From Lachnospiraceae bacterium JLR.KK008 (lineage in GTDB: Bacteria; Bacillota; Clostridia; Lachnospirales; Lachnospiraceae), in contig CP143548.1 of NCBI GenBank assembly GCA_037015955.1, positions 2,412,001-2,476,000 of the forward strand: a stretch of DNA of 64,000 nt, in the 5' to 3' direction. Numbering within the stretch: the first letter of the stretch is position 1; the number at the start of each line of letters is the position of its first letter. Below the pieces are notes generated by a model. That model saw only the letters and a program-made list of their open reading frames with translations, did no database searches and was not told the DNA's origin. Both the position numbers and the translations under genes were made by a program. Below, piece after piece: positions 54,937 through 63,071 of this stretch.

Positions 54937-55034
54937 AGTGGCAAATCCTCTCTTTCCATTGTATACTGAACGTGTTAATAAACCGTTGTCCCTATTTTAG
55001 CAGGACACGAAAATTCCGCAAGAATGCACTTTTT

Positions 55035-55070
55035 GGGTAGATACTTCCCAAAAGGGTAGTTATTAAAAGT
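55035..55070. promoter_or_regulatory. Tandem operator of the HxlR regulator
   Basis: Direct repeats GGGTAGATACTT (55035) and GGGTAGTTATTA (55054) with a 19-base period lie between the divergent nitroreductase and HxlR genes and 14 bases before the HxlR ribosome site. Confidence 0.6.
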
Positions 55071-55082
55071 TGGAGGTACATC

Positions 55083-55451
55083 ATGGAATATTCAAAAGAC
55101 CAGTTCAACTGCCCGGTTGAAGCCACGCTGTTTTTGATTGGCGGGAAATACAAGCCGCTCATCCTCTGGTATCTGATAGAAAAACCGCTCCACTATATGG
55201 AACTGCAGCGCATGATCCCCAAGGCAACGCCGAAGATGCTGTCACAGCAGCTACACGATCTGGAGGAATGTGGGATGCTGCATCGGGAGGTCATCCCGGA
55301 CAAGCCGCCCAGGACGCTGTACTCCCTCACCCCATTTGGACGCAGCGTCATCCCCGTGCTGGATGCCATGTGCGATTGGGGTGCAGGCTTTTTGGACAGG
55401 TTAGACATCCAACCGCCGTGCTGTACAAAAAAATCAGCAGGAGAACCTTGA
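55083..55451 (+). CDS. HxlR-family transcriptional regulator
   Basis: 122 aa winged helix: DQFNCPVEATLFLIGGKYKP (Cys in the redox-sensing position), LHYMELQRMIPKATPKMLSQ, DLEECGMLHREV. HxlR proteins respond to aldehydes, quinones or disulfide stress. Divergent from the nitroreductase, likely its regulator. Confidence 0.93.
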   Translation: MEYSKDQFNCPVEATLFLIGGKYKPLILWYLIEKPLHYMELQRMIPKATPKMLSQQLHDLEECGMLHREVIPDKPPRTLYSLTPFGRSVIPVLDAMCDWGAGFLDRLDIQPPCCTKKSAGEP

Positions 55452-55472
55452 CTGGCTTTCCTGCTGTTCTTT

Positions 55473-56117
55473 TCATATCTGTATATCCGGCTCCAATGAG
55501 AAAACCCCGTTTTCAAATACAAGCCGGGAAACTGATGCGTTCTTTACCTTCCCAAATTTGCCTGACTGCTCCGGTGCAAATAAATGGATTATTGTCTTTA
55601 TAGCAAAGGCATGGGTTACTATCAGAATATTGCTGCTTTCCCCCATTCCATGCCTTTGGGCAGTATCCATGAATGCAGCTTTCAGGCGTTCTTCTATTGC
55701 CTGGAATGGCTCCGCCATTCCTGTCGTATCATGTTCATAAAGGACATCCGCAACATCGGGGAGCCGCTGATTCAGCTCTGCAAAAGACGCTCCTCCCAGC
55801 CAGTCCGATACATTCTTTATGAAAACCGCATTATTCTCCGCCTCCATACACCCCAGGCACCATTCCCGAAGCCTTACGTCCCTTTCTATTGGCACACCCT
55901 TCTTTCCGTTTGCTTCCAGAATCAGTTCTGCCGTCTGTATGGCACGGAGCATATCGCTGGTATAAACCGCATCAAAATCAATTCCCTTTAGTTTCTGCCC
56001 TATGTCAGCCACCATCTGCTTTCCTGCTTCGGTGAGCGGTGAATCAGCCCATCCCTGCGCCCGGTCTAAGCTGTTCAAAAGCGTCTGACCATGCCTGACT
56101 ATGTAAAAACGAACCAT
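55473..56117 (-). CDS. Histidine phosphatase family protein
   Basis: About 214 aa, FYIVRHGQTLLNSLDRAQGW (RHG), TSDMLRAIQTAEL, REWCLGCMEAENN, and THAFAIKTIIHL with the second His. A second copy of the family seen at 7.4 kb but of a different branch. The ATG at 56117 has GGAGG seven bases upstream; an upstream TTG extends the frame without support. It is convergent with hxlR and separate from the nitroreductase. Confidence 0.88.
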   Translation of the reverse strand: MVRFYIVRHGQTLLNSLDRAQGWADSPLTEAGKQMVADIGQKLKGIDFDAVYTSDMLRAIQTAELILEANGKKGVPIERDVRLREWCLGCMEAENNAVFIKNVSDWLGGASFAELNQRLPDVADVLYEHDTTGMAEPFQAIEERLKAAFMDTAQRHGMGESSNILIVTHAFAIKTIIHLFAPEQSGKFGKVKNASVSRLVFENGVFSLEPDIQI

Positions 56118-56160
56118 ACCCGTACCTCCGCTAACAGTATAAGGAATCGTCACCGAAAAT

Positions 56161-56218
56161 TGAAGTGAACCCCTTTTGTTAGACAAAAATAAATGTCTAA
56201 TGAAAGGGGTTCACTTCA
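56161..56218. repeat. Palindrome resembling paired IS3-type ends
   Basis: Arms of 25 bases with two mismatches (56161-56185 and 56194-56218) starting TGAAGTGAACCCC around an 8-base A-rich centre. The sequence resembles the terminal repeats of IS3-family elements; no transposase lies between, so it may be an IS-derived miniature element or a terminator for the toxin gene. Confidence 0.6.
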
Positions 56219-56231
56219 GGCCTGGGGGCGG

Positions 56232-56321
56232 TTACTTTTTTGTGTTTATGTATGCTATCAGGATCGACACGATGATTCCAAGAATCATCAGAACAACCGT
56301 CAGCAGTTCATAGTCACTCAT
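56232..56321 (-). CDS. Fst/TxpA-like type I toxin (putative holin-like)
   Basis: 29 aa, MSDYELLTVVLMILGIIVSI then LIAYINTKK, one membrane helix with a short polar start and basic end, the pattern of small hydrophobic toxins of the Fst/TxpA/holin-like type. AAGGAGGG is seven bases before the ATG. The 5' untranslated region has a strong stem (CGGAGGGA... TCCCTCCG), typical for translational control. A base-pairing antitoxin RNA would be expected but cannot be identified with certainty. Confidence 0.75.
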   Translation of the reverse strand: MSDYELLTVVLMILGIIVSILIAYINTKK

Positions 56322-56535
56322 AAGCAATCCCTCCTTTCCCGGTTTTACCCGTTGTCGGAGGGATAGTCCCTCCGCGAAGAAGGACTGACCGCCTACCCGT
56401 TATGGTAGTACCCCATGTGAATACATTATCAAAAAGAGTCGGACACTACAAGCGATTTTCCGGCTTTTTTCTTTTTCCGCTTACTATCCCGCCAAAACAG
56501 AGGTAAGCTACGACACCACGGAAGCAGGGATTGGA

Positions 56536-56793
56536 TTGAAAAAAGATTCTGCATTGTACCAGCTCATGGACACCCGCATGAACGGAGTCATGAATGGCAT
56601 CGTAAGCAGTGATGGGGAATACCAGGCGATTCTCAGAAAGTCGGACATATACTCCGGCGAACTGGAAAGGATGGAGCTGCCGAAAGAAATCCGGCTGCTG
56701 ATCGACCGCTACGTCAACGAGCAGAACGCGCTCGGCTCGCGGTTTGGGATGCTCGCCTACCTGCTTGGGTTTTCCGACTGCAAGTACAAGTAA
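56536..56793 (+). CDS. Small conserved-looking protein with TTG start
   Basis: 85 aa, KKDSALYQLMDTRMNGVMNG, EYQAILRKSDIYSGELERME, DRYVNEQNALGSRFGMLAYL, LGFSDCKYK. The open frame extends further upstream (YYPAKTEVSYDTTEAGIG looks coding too), so the present ORF may be a 5'-truncated fragment. TTG with AGGG upstream is the best available start. No family is recognised. It is oriented opposite to the array. Confidence 0.45.
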   Translation: MKKDSALYQLMDTRMNGVMNGIVSSDGEYQAILRKSDIYSGELERMELPKEIRLLIDRYVNEQNALGSRFGMLAYLLGFSDCKYK

Positions 56794-56881
56794 TAAAAAC
56801 CGCTTAAAATGATTCATGTAAATATTCCCTTTCTGCCGGATCGCCGGGGATGCCTCCCCCCCCACCTTATCAGAGGCCGCT

Positions 56882-56940
56882 GAAACGCCGGGGGGGGAGC
56901 CTACCCAGCCTTGTTAGACTGTGGATTATCGGGGATATAC
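56882..56940 (-). repeat. Conserved post-stop element, copy 2
   Basis: Minus-strand reading: ATATCCCCGATAATCCACAG, TCTAACAAGGCTGGGTAGGC, then a C run. About 20 bases beyond the stop at 56962. Aligns with the other copies, with more changes. Confidence 0.7.
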
Positions 56941-56961
56941 AGCCGTAGCTTCATTTCCTTA

Positions 56962-57567
56962 CTATGCCTTTGCGTCAAAGCTATTCTGCGGATTTTTCAC
57001 ACTCACTGCTTCTTCACCCGTCAACGGAATGCCCCTCTTTGCATTTCCCCATGCCTCGTTATAAATCATGCACATTTCCGTCTGTCTGGACGCCTCCGCA
57101 TTGGTGGTATACATCGTCCACCCATTGTTGGAATAAGTCGCCACCATCTCACCGTTCTTATCATAAAACTCTATGTAATCGCTGTTGCCTGACGGCAGTT
57201 TCTGATATTTCACTTTCCCTTCAAGCAGCGTCGCCACAAAATCTATCGGTTTCAGCACAGTCTGCCTGTTTCTGGAAACAGCTTTCAAGCCGGAAGTGAT
57301 AATCCCCTTTCTATCCGGAGACACTTCCGATGTGTAGCTTTTCATCAGCCTGTTAAACCCTTCGGATTTATTCTGGAACTATCCTTTTGCAAAATCCTCA
57401 TATGCCTGTTCCCTAATCTGCTTCCGATATTCTTCATCACTGACACCGCTTTTCTTTTTGGAGAAAACATATTTGTCATTGAAGTCCGGCAGATGGATAC
57501 CTCCAATACTTCCTGTTCCTGAAAAATATCTGTTCTGCAATGAACCATTGAACGAACTTACCTGCAT
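56962..57567 (-). pseudogene. Array protein (MQVSS type) interrupted by TAG; paralog at 59525
   Basis: Frame of 202 codons with TAG at 57381-57379. Before it: MQVSSFNGSLQNRYFSGTGS, IREQAYEDFAKG. After it: FQNKSEGFNRLMKSYTSEVS and the rest to SFDAKA. The intact paralog at 59525-60130 has KGQFQNKSEG at this point, so CAG (Gln) changed to TAG. Residues elsewhere are almost identical (KVKYQKLPSGNSDYIEFYDK in both). This is direct evidence of a single nonsense change in one of two duplicates. Confidence 0.9.
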
Positions 57568-57612
57568 TATTCCACCCTCTCCTGTAGGTCTATTATTCTG
57601 TTTCTGCGGAGC

Positions 57613-59157
57613 CTATAAAACCTTCTTGAATTGATATTTATACATATCGGAATACATATTTCCAGTGGACTGTGGTGTAAACCGGCCATCCAATGCGCCC
57701 ATATCCACCGCAAAACCGCTGTCCGCCACGGAGAACGCCCCATCCTTGAACTGGAACTGTGAAGTGAAATCGGGAATTCCCAAGTCTCCGCTTATCCTGA
57801 ACTTCCCTATGATATCCACCAGCGCATCCTTCATCCGTTCTATCCTGGCATTGTCCTTTGTCTTGTTGATCAGATCAGCCGCCTTGTCCGGCAGCCCTCC
57901 AATCTTCCCATCGGGCGTCAGATAAAGATTTTCTAAGGAAATGTCCTCCCCCGTAACCCCTTTCAGGTAGCGCCGGACTTCCTGTATGTCCGTGGCATAT
58001 CGGTATGTGCCACCGGACAGGTCTCCCACGCTGTCCGCAATCCCTATGTAATACTGGTACATCCGGTCACCGTACTTTTCATCTATCAGCTTCTGCACCT
58101 GTTCCCGGACACCCTCGTCCTCTATCCCGTCCACGGACACATCCCCGCTGCTCCCAATCCTTACGCGCATACCCTCTATGTCGTCACGGGAAATGCCCAT
58201 GCCTTCCAGATCCTTTACGAAATCATCTGAAAAGCTGTTTTTCAGCTCCGCTTTAATCTGCGCCTTTTCCATGTCTTTCAGGTTGGCAAAAATCTTCACA
58301 TACTCCAGTTCCGCATCATTTAAGTCCTTCCCCTCCGCCATGTCCTGCAGCAGTTCATCCACGGTGCGCCCGCCCTTATACTTCTTTTCTTCCGGCAGGC
58401 TGTCAAACTGTTTCTGGTGGAGAAGCTCCAGTTCTTTTATATAATTCTGCTCCGTCTCCTTTAAGACGGCATTATACTGATCAAGATATTCCCGCCAGTT
58501 TTCATCTTTCTGACTGTATGCCCCGTGAAGGTTCCCATATGCTTCCCTGATGGCATCAGTCTTTTCATGCTCCTTGTTTTCAGAAACATGGAAACTGATC
58601 TTGTAATAATCATCCGGGGAAACCTCCTCCCCGTTTCCGTTTTCTACCTTGAGGCAGTATTTACTGGTATTGATATCCCAATTAGGGACGGTCAGCTTCT
58701 TCCGCCCCTCTCCGTCCCACTCTGCCTTCCCCACCTGATTGCCGTATTCGTCATACAGGGTAAGGTCGTAATCACAGCCCTCTGGCATATCAATGTAAGC
58801 TTCAACACCAAAGTAATTCCGTTGGAAGTTCATAAATGGGATGGAAAAGTTATAGAAATCCACATCCTTATCATCGCTGAGATTCCCTTTCAGGCTGCTG
58901 GTCTCGTCCTTGATCAGAAAGTTCAAGTCCAGGAATGCGCTGCCTTTGTCCTTATCGGAAACCTCATAAGTGGTATGCTGCCTGCGGTAAGTGTTATTGC
59001 TGGTGAGGGTGCAGGTGTCCTCCCGCAGCTCCATGTTCCTGCACATCTTCCCGTCAAAAAACGCCTCTGTCTCTTTTCCCGTCATGAAGTATACCGGCTT
59101 GTTCCTGAAAGCCGCTCCATATGCGGAACCTGCATCATTTACTGAATTAACTCCCAT
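57613..59157 (-). CDS. Large array protein with a PPC-like domain
   Basis: About 514 aa. MGVNSVNDAGSAYGAAFRNK start. Residues about 75-200 resemble a pre-peptidase C-terminal beta-sandwich (LIKDETSSLKGNLSDDKDVD, YNFSIPFM, YDLTLYDEYGNQVGKAEWDG, YCLKVENGNGEE), followed by a long alpha-helical region (NAVLKETEQNYIKELELLHQ, RTVDELLQDMAEGKDLNDAE). PPC domains occur in secreted proteins. No signal peptide is visible. ATG 59157 has GGAGG seven bases upstream, as in the other array genes. Confidence 0.78.
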   Translation of the reverse strand: MGVNSVNDAGSAYGAAFRNKPVYFMTGKETEAFFDGKMCRNMELREDTCTLTSNNTYRRQHTTYEVSDKDKGSAFLDLNFLIKDETSSLKGNLSDDKDVDFYNFSIPFMNFQRNYFGVEAYIDMPEGCDYDLTLYDEYGNQVGKAEWDGEGRKKLTVPNWDINTSKYCLKVENGNGEEVSPDDYYKISFHVSENKEHEKTDAIREAYGNLHGAYSQKDENWREYLDQYNAVLKETEQNYIKELELLHQKQFDSLPEEKKYKGGRTVDELLQDMAEGKDLNDAELEYVKIFANLKDMEKAQIKAELKNSFSDDFVKDLEGMGISRDDIEGMRVRIGSSGDVSVDGIEDEGVREQVQKLIDEKYGDRMYQYYIGIADSVGDLSGGTYRYATDIQEVRRYLKGVTGEDISLENLYLTPDGKIGGLPDKAADLINKTKDNARIERMKDALVDIIGKFRISGDLGIPDFTSQFQFKDGAFSVADSGFAVDMGALDGRFTPQSTGNMYSDMYKYQFKKVL

Positions 59158-59220
59158 TTCAAATCCTCCATTGTTTTCAATATTACGGCTCACTGTCCGC
59201 ACTGCTCCCCGATTCCCCAA

Positions 59221-59269
59221 TCTACCGGAACGCCGGACATGCCTGCCCTGTCCGGCACAACTTTGGCAA
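59221..59269 (-). repeat. Conserved element, truncated copy
   Basis: Minus-strand reading: GGACAGGGCAGGCATGTCCG, GCGTTCCGGTAGATTGGGG. It matches the right half of copy 1 and lies before the 59157 gene and after the small ORF at 59296. Confidence 0.6.
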
Positions 59270-59295
59270 CTTCGCTTTTCCGCAGGGCAAGGAAC

Positions 59296-59427
59296 TTATT
59301 CTCCATATAGACGTTCTGCACCGCATCCTGTTACCTTCTTCCAGAGGGAATCAGACAATTTGGATGATGCCTTTCCCGGCTTTTGGATTCCCGCTTGATG
59401 GCTTTTTGCTATTCCTGTTATATCCAT
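59296..59427 (-). CDS. Small array peptide with MDITGIA signature
   Basis: 43 aa, MDITGIAKSHQAGIQKPGKA, SSKLSDSLWKKVTGCGAE. The first residues match the array signature M-x-V/I-x-G-I. It lies between two family genes and between two copies of the conserved element, so it could be a short member or a truncated remnant. Confidence 0.45.
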   Translation of the reverse strand: MDITGIAKSHQAGIQKPGKASSKLSDSLWKKVTGCGAERLYGE

Positions 59428-59449
59428 TTCAAAACCTACTGTTCAGTTG

Positions 59450-59502
59450 GAAACCGTGGATACCTGCCCCGCCTTGTTCGGCTGTAGCTTATCCGGGATA
59501 TG
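59450..59502 (-). repeat. Conserved post-stop element, copy 3
   Basis: Minus-strand reading: ATATCCCGGATAAGCTACAG, CCGAACAAGGCGGGGCAGGT, ATCCACGG. Follows the 59525 gene by about 20 bases. The GCCGAACAAGGC core can fold into a short hairpin. Confidence 0.75.
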
Positions 59503-59524
59503 AAACCATAGAATTCATTGCCTG

Positions 59525-60130
59525 CTATGCCTTTGCATCAAAGCTATTCTGCGGATTCTCTGCATTAACTGCTTCTTCACCCACCAGCGGAATGCCCCTC
59601 TTGGCGTTTCCCCATGCCTCGTTATAGATCATGCACATTTCCGTCTGTCTGGAAGCCTCCGCATTGGTGGTATACATCGTCCATCCATTATTGGAATAAG
59701 TCGCCACCATCTCACCGTTCTTATCATAAAACTCTATGTAATCGCTGTTGCCTGACGGCAGTTTCTGATATTTCACTTTCCCTTCCAGCAGCGTCGCCAC
59801 AAAATCTATGGGCTTAAGCACATTCTGCCTGTTTCCTAAAACAGCCTTTAGACCGGAAGTGATGATTCCTTTTCTATCCGGGGATACTTCCGATGTGTAG
59901 TTTTTCATCAGCCTGTTAAACCCTTCGGATTTGTTCTGGAACTGCCCTTTTGCAAAATCCTCATATGCCTGTTCCCGAATCTGCTTCCGGTATTCCTCAT
60001 CACTGATGCCGCTTTTCTTTTTGGAGAAAACATATTTGTCATTGAAGTCGTGCAGATGGATACCGCCTATGCTTCCTGTTCCTAAAAAATATCTGTTCTG
60101 CAATGAAACATTGGACGAACTGACCTGCAT
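59525..60130 (-). CDS. Array protein (MQVSS type), intact paralog
   Basis: 201 aa, MQVSSSNVSLQNRYFLGTGS, FNDKYVFSKKKSGISDEEYR, VATYSNNGWTMYTTNAEASR, ending ENPQNSFDAKA. It is the intact duplicate of the broken gene at 56962, differing by scattered substitutions. Function unknown. The repeated YEDFAKGQF and FYDKNGEMVATYS blocks suggest a folded domain under constraint. Confidence 0.78.
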   Translation of the reverse strand: MQVSSSNVSLQNRYFLGTGSIGGIHLHDFNDKYVFSKKKSGISDEEYRKQIREQAYEDFAKGQFQNKSEGFNRLMKNYTSEVSPDRKGIITSGLKAVLGNRQNVLKPIDFVATLLEGKVKYQKLPSGNSDYIEFYDKNGEMVATYSNNGWTMYTTNAEASRQTEMCMIYNEAWGNAKRGIPLVGEEAVNAENPQNSFDAKA

Positions 60131-60155
60131 TATTTCACCCTCCTCTGTAAATCTA

Positions 60156-60653
60156 TTATAACTGCCCCAGCCTCTCCAAAAACGCCCTGTAAAATTCCCC
60201 TTCTTTGATGCGAGCCTGCTGAACCTCTATGCTCCTGGGCGTATATACTTTGGGATACTCCAAATCATACAGCGCCTGTTTCGTTGCCTGGATTGCAGAT
60301 TCCACTGTGCTTCCAAGGATGTCAATATTCTCCGTTTCACCTTTAAGCTGTTTATTAAGCCGCTGCACCATCATCTGCGATATGTGGCTCATCATCCCGT
60401 TGCCCCGGATTCCCATGCCATTCGCATTTACTTCTTTCGCCGCGTCCATCCACGCATCCCTCACTTCCTGCGGGGCATTGGGACCGACCATCTCAAAGGC
60501 TTTTTCATCCTGGCCGGCTGCTTTGCCCTGCGCCGCCTTTTCTTCCACCGTTTCCATGAATCCCACCGTTCCGGGTTCCACACTTCTTTCCATTTTCCTT
60601 GCCGTGTATCCTGTCAGCGGATATCCCGCTGTCCCTATTCCATTTACACTCAT
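60156..60653 (-). CDS. Array protein (MSVNGIG type), copy 1 of a pair
   Basis: 165 aa, MSVNGIGTAGYPLTGYTARK, then FEMVGPNAPQEVRDAWMDAA, GMGIRGNGMMSHISQMMVQR and IEVQQARIKEGEFYRAFLER. It is closely similar over its whole length to the gene at 62565. Basic C-terminal half and helical. The leader element at 60690 and a GGAGG precede it. Function unknown. Confidence 0.78.
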   Translation of the reverse strand: MSVNGIGTAGYPLTGYTARKMERSVEPGTVGFMETVEEKAAQGKAAGQDEKAFEMVGPNAPQEVRDAWMDAAKEVNANGMGIRGNGMMSHISQMMVQRLNKQLKGETENIDILGSTVESAIQATKQALYDLEYPKVYTPRSIEVQQARIKEGEFYRAFLERLGQL

Positions 60654-60689
60654 CTCCAAATGTCCTCCATTATTTTTATTATTGCAGCC

Positions 60690-60745
60690 CCTCTGTCGGT
60701 CAGAGCCGCATCCGCTCCCTTGTGATAAGTCCGAGCAGTTCATTA
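60690..60745 (-). promoter_or_regulatory. Conserved leader element, copy 2
   Basis: Minus-strand reading: CTGCTCGGACTTATCACAAG, GGAGCGGATGCGGCTCTGAC, CGACAGAGGGGCTG, followed by AATAATGGAGGA and the family start at 60653. CTCTG-accga-CAGAG can pair. Confidence 0.65.
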
Positions 60746-60831
60746 CCTCCATGCAGACATACCGCCTAACTTCCCCTGTCAAACTTCATGACAAACACCC
60801 CCTTTCGCTGAAATTACTACAATTACTTTTT

Positions 60832-60981
60832 TCACTCCGCGCTCCCTTTATGCGGTTCCGCCGAAATGATCTCCCCCTGCACGTTGGATTCATCCGAATC
60901 CCCGTTCAGTCCATCTTCGTCAAACTGCGGTTCCTCTGCCATTCGGAACCGCCCATGCCCCCTCATGGTAAGTCCGGGCAT
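60832..60981 (-). CDS. Small acidic ORF associated with a leader element
   Basis: 49 aa, MPGLTMRGHGRFRMAEEPQF, DEDGLNGDSDESNVQGEIIS, AEPHKGSAE. The start of the ORF overlaps a sequence similar to the leader elements (GGACTTACCATGAGG, GGGCGGTTCCGAATGGCAGA). An internal ATG at 60942 with GGGCGG upstream would give a 36-aa acidic peptide. Could be a real small product or a decayed leader. Confidence 0.35.
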   Translation of the reverse strand: MPGLTMRGHGRFRMAEEPQFDEDGLNGDSDESNVQGEIISAEPHKGSAE

Positions 60982-61124
60982 CACGCCCACATTCAGCTAA
61001 ACAGCGAATCATCACTCACCGCAATTTCTGCCATTACCTTTATTAAATCTGTCGGTAGATGAAGCCTGTTTTCCAACCCAGATTGCACCAAGTGGCTATA
61101 AATCGCATGAAATGACCATAAAGT

Positions 61125-62333
61125 TTATAGCATCACCACCGCCTGGAACTTTTCTGCGTCACAGGAAACGGCGAAATCACCCCCGTATTTATCCGCCACG
61201 GTCTTCACGTTCGACAGGCCGGTGCCTTCCGTGGCCTGCACTTTTTCCACCACGGGGTTCCTTACGGAGAAGATCAGCTTCCCGCCCTCCTGCACCAGCT
61301 TAACGTGGATGACGGCCTTCCTCCCCTGCCGCACCACCTTCATGCATTCGTAGATGGCGTTGTCCAGTAGGTTGGAGAGCAGGATCACCGTCTCCTCCTC
61401 ATTCAGCCAAATCCCGCCCATGTCGCCCACCCGGAACGTCATGGACACGCCCTGTTCCCTCGCGGCATGAAACTTCTGGTTCAGGACGGCATCCACCACC
61501 GGGTGGTTCGTGTTGACTGCTGCCATCTCCACCGATATGCTCTCCGTCAGCCGTTCCGCAAGTGCGGCGGCGGCCTGCGTGTCGCCCTTCTTCAGCAGCA
61601 CCTATATCGTCCTTATCTGGTTTTTGTAGTCGTGCATCTTCCTCCCCTGCCGCTCATAGACCGCCTGCATATCCCGGTAATGGGCAAACTGGCTCTCCTT
61701 CTTCTGGCCTGCCAGTGCGCTTTCCCGTAACAGTTCCTCTTTTTCAAGGATTCCCTGCATCAACCCTAAAATAATTAAGTTAACCATAATTAATCCAACT
61801 GCAAGGAAAAGGTATACACTCTGCATCCTTTTTTCACTACTATAGCCAAATAATATGACACAAAGGGCCATCATCGTAAATAAAGGTATCATGCTTAATT
61901 TCACCCATTCCCTATTGGAAAGCCCTCTGTAATCATTTTATCCGTCCCATATCTTCCGCAGTGTGAAAAGCAGACACAGCCATGTCATTTTTGCAAGCAG
62001 GGACAGAAGAAGGAATTGAAAAACATATTCCGTATTCCTTACAAAATCCTGCGAAATCCAAATATTTCCCACCTGCATCAATAAAAAATCTGTCAGCAAC
62101 ATCAGGCAGTAATTCAGACAGGAAAAAAACATGCCCTGTTTCCACCTAATGCGGTAAAACAGCATACAGCATACCATGAGCACGGGTATGATCAAACACG
62201 GTTTCCACATTACGATACCAAGCCACCGGTTTATGCGGACGGCAGTCACAATTAGAAGAAAAAGAATCCCGTATCTGTATTTCCATAACTGCCCTGTTTT
62301 CCTTTGCTCCAAAAAAGTGTCAAAAAAATACAT
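61125..62333 (-). pseudogene. Second AgrC-like sensor kinase with two in-frame stops
   Basis: One 403-codon frame with TAA at 61940-61938 and TAG at 61604-61602. Part 1: membrane domain (FFDTFLEQRKTGQLWKYRYG ... LSLLAKMTWLCLLFTLRKIW). Part 2: NREWVKLSMIPLFTMMALCV and QGRKMHDYKNQIRTI with the phospho-acceptor His. Part 3: LLKKGDTQAAAALAERLTES, VILLSNLLDNAIYECMKVV (N box) and TEGTGLSNVKTVADKYGG (G box). The natural residue at the TAG is Gln in homologs (IQVLL-like). The frame is unshifted across all three parts. The N-terminus may also be truncated. Confidence 0.85.
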
Positions 62334-62506
62334 GCTCCCCCATGTTTCTATATTTTAAAAATCATAACCGCAGGCTTCCAGCAGCGCCCGCAGCGCACCC
62401 CTGTTCATTTACGCTGCTTATTCCCATTGCTAAATGTCACTCCATTATTTTTAATTTGTTACCAGGCAGCCATACCTTTGCCATTCAAAACTGCACCAGC
62501 TCTCAA

Positions 62507-62561
62507 TCTACAAAGCGCGGAGGATACCTGCCCTGTTCTGCTATGGCTTATTGGGTATGCC
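62507..62561 (-). repeat. Conserved post-stop element, copy 4
   Basis: Minus-strand reading: GCATACCCAATAAGCCATAG, CAGAACAGGGCAGGTATCCT, CCGCGC. Follows the 62565 gene directly. Confidence 0.75.
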
Positions 62562-62564
62562 TTC

Positions 62565-63062
62565 TTATAATTTTTCCAGCTTCTCCAAAAACGCTCTGTA
62601 AAATTCCCCTTCTTTGATACGGGCCTGCTGAACCTCTATGCTCCTGGGCGTATATACTATGGGATGCTCCAAATCGTACAGCGCCTTTTTCGTTGCCTGG
62701 ATCGCAGATTGCACGGTGTTCCCAAGAATGTCAAAATTCTCCGTTTTGCCATTAAGCTGTTTATTAAGCCTCTGCACCATCATCTGCGATATGTGGCTCA
62801 TCATTCCGTTGCCCCGGATTCCCATGCCATCCGCATTTACCTCTTTCGCCGCCTCCATCCATACATCCTTAACGCCATGCGGGGCGTTCGGGCCGACCAT
62901 CTCAAAGGCTTTCTCATCCTGGTCGGCTGCCTTTCCCTGCGCCGTCTTTTCTTCTACCGTTTCCATGAAACCCACAAACCCGGATTCTGCGCCTCTTTCT
63001 GCCTTTCTTGCCGTATATCCTGTTATCGGATATCCCGCTACTCCAATTCCATTAATACCCAT
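62565..63062 (-). CDS. Array protein (MGINGIG type), copy 2 of a pair
   Basis: 165 aa, MGINGIGVAGYPITGYTARK, FEMVGPNAPHGVKDVWMEAA, GMGIRGNGMMSHISQMMVQR, ending EGEFYRAFLEKLEKL. Paralog of the gene at 60156, complete. A conserved element follows its stop and leader copy 3 precedes it. The retained identity of the C-terminal half in both copies suggests selection. Confidence 0.8.
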   Translation of the reverse strand: MGINGIGVAGYPITGYTARKAERGAESGFVGFMETVEEKTAQGKAADQDEKAFEMVGPNAPHGVKDVWMEAAKEVNADGMGIRGNGMMSHISQMMVQRLNKQLNGKTENFDILGNTVQSAIQATKKALYDLEHPIVYTPRSIEVQQARIKEGEFYRAFLEKLEKL

Positions 63063-63071
63063 TTCCTTCAA

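Noticed and set aside
60930-60990. A fourth leader element of the array
   Set aside because: Similarity to the leaders is real but an acidic ORF overlaps it and no family gene follows, so it was listed as a small ORF instead.
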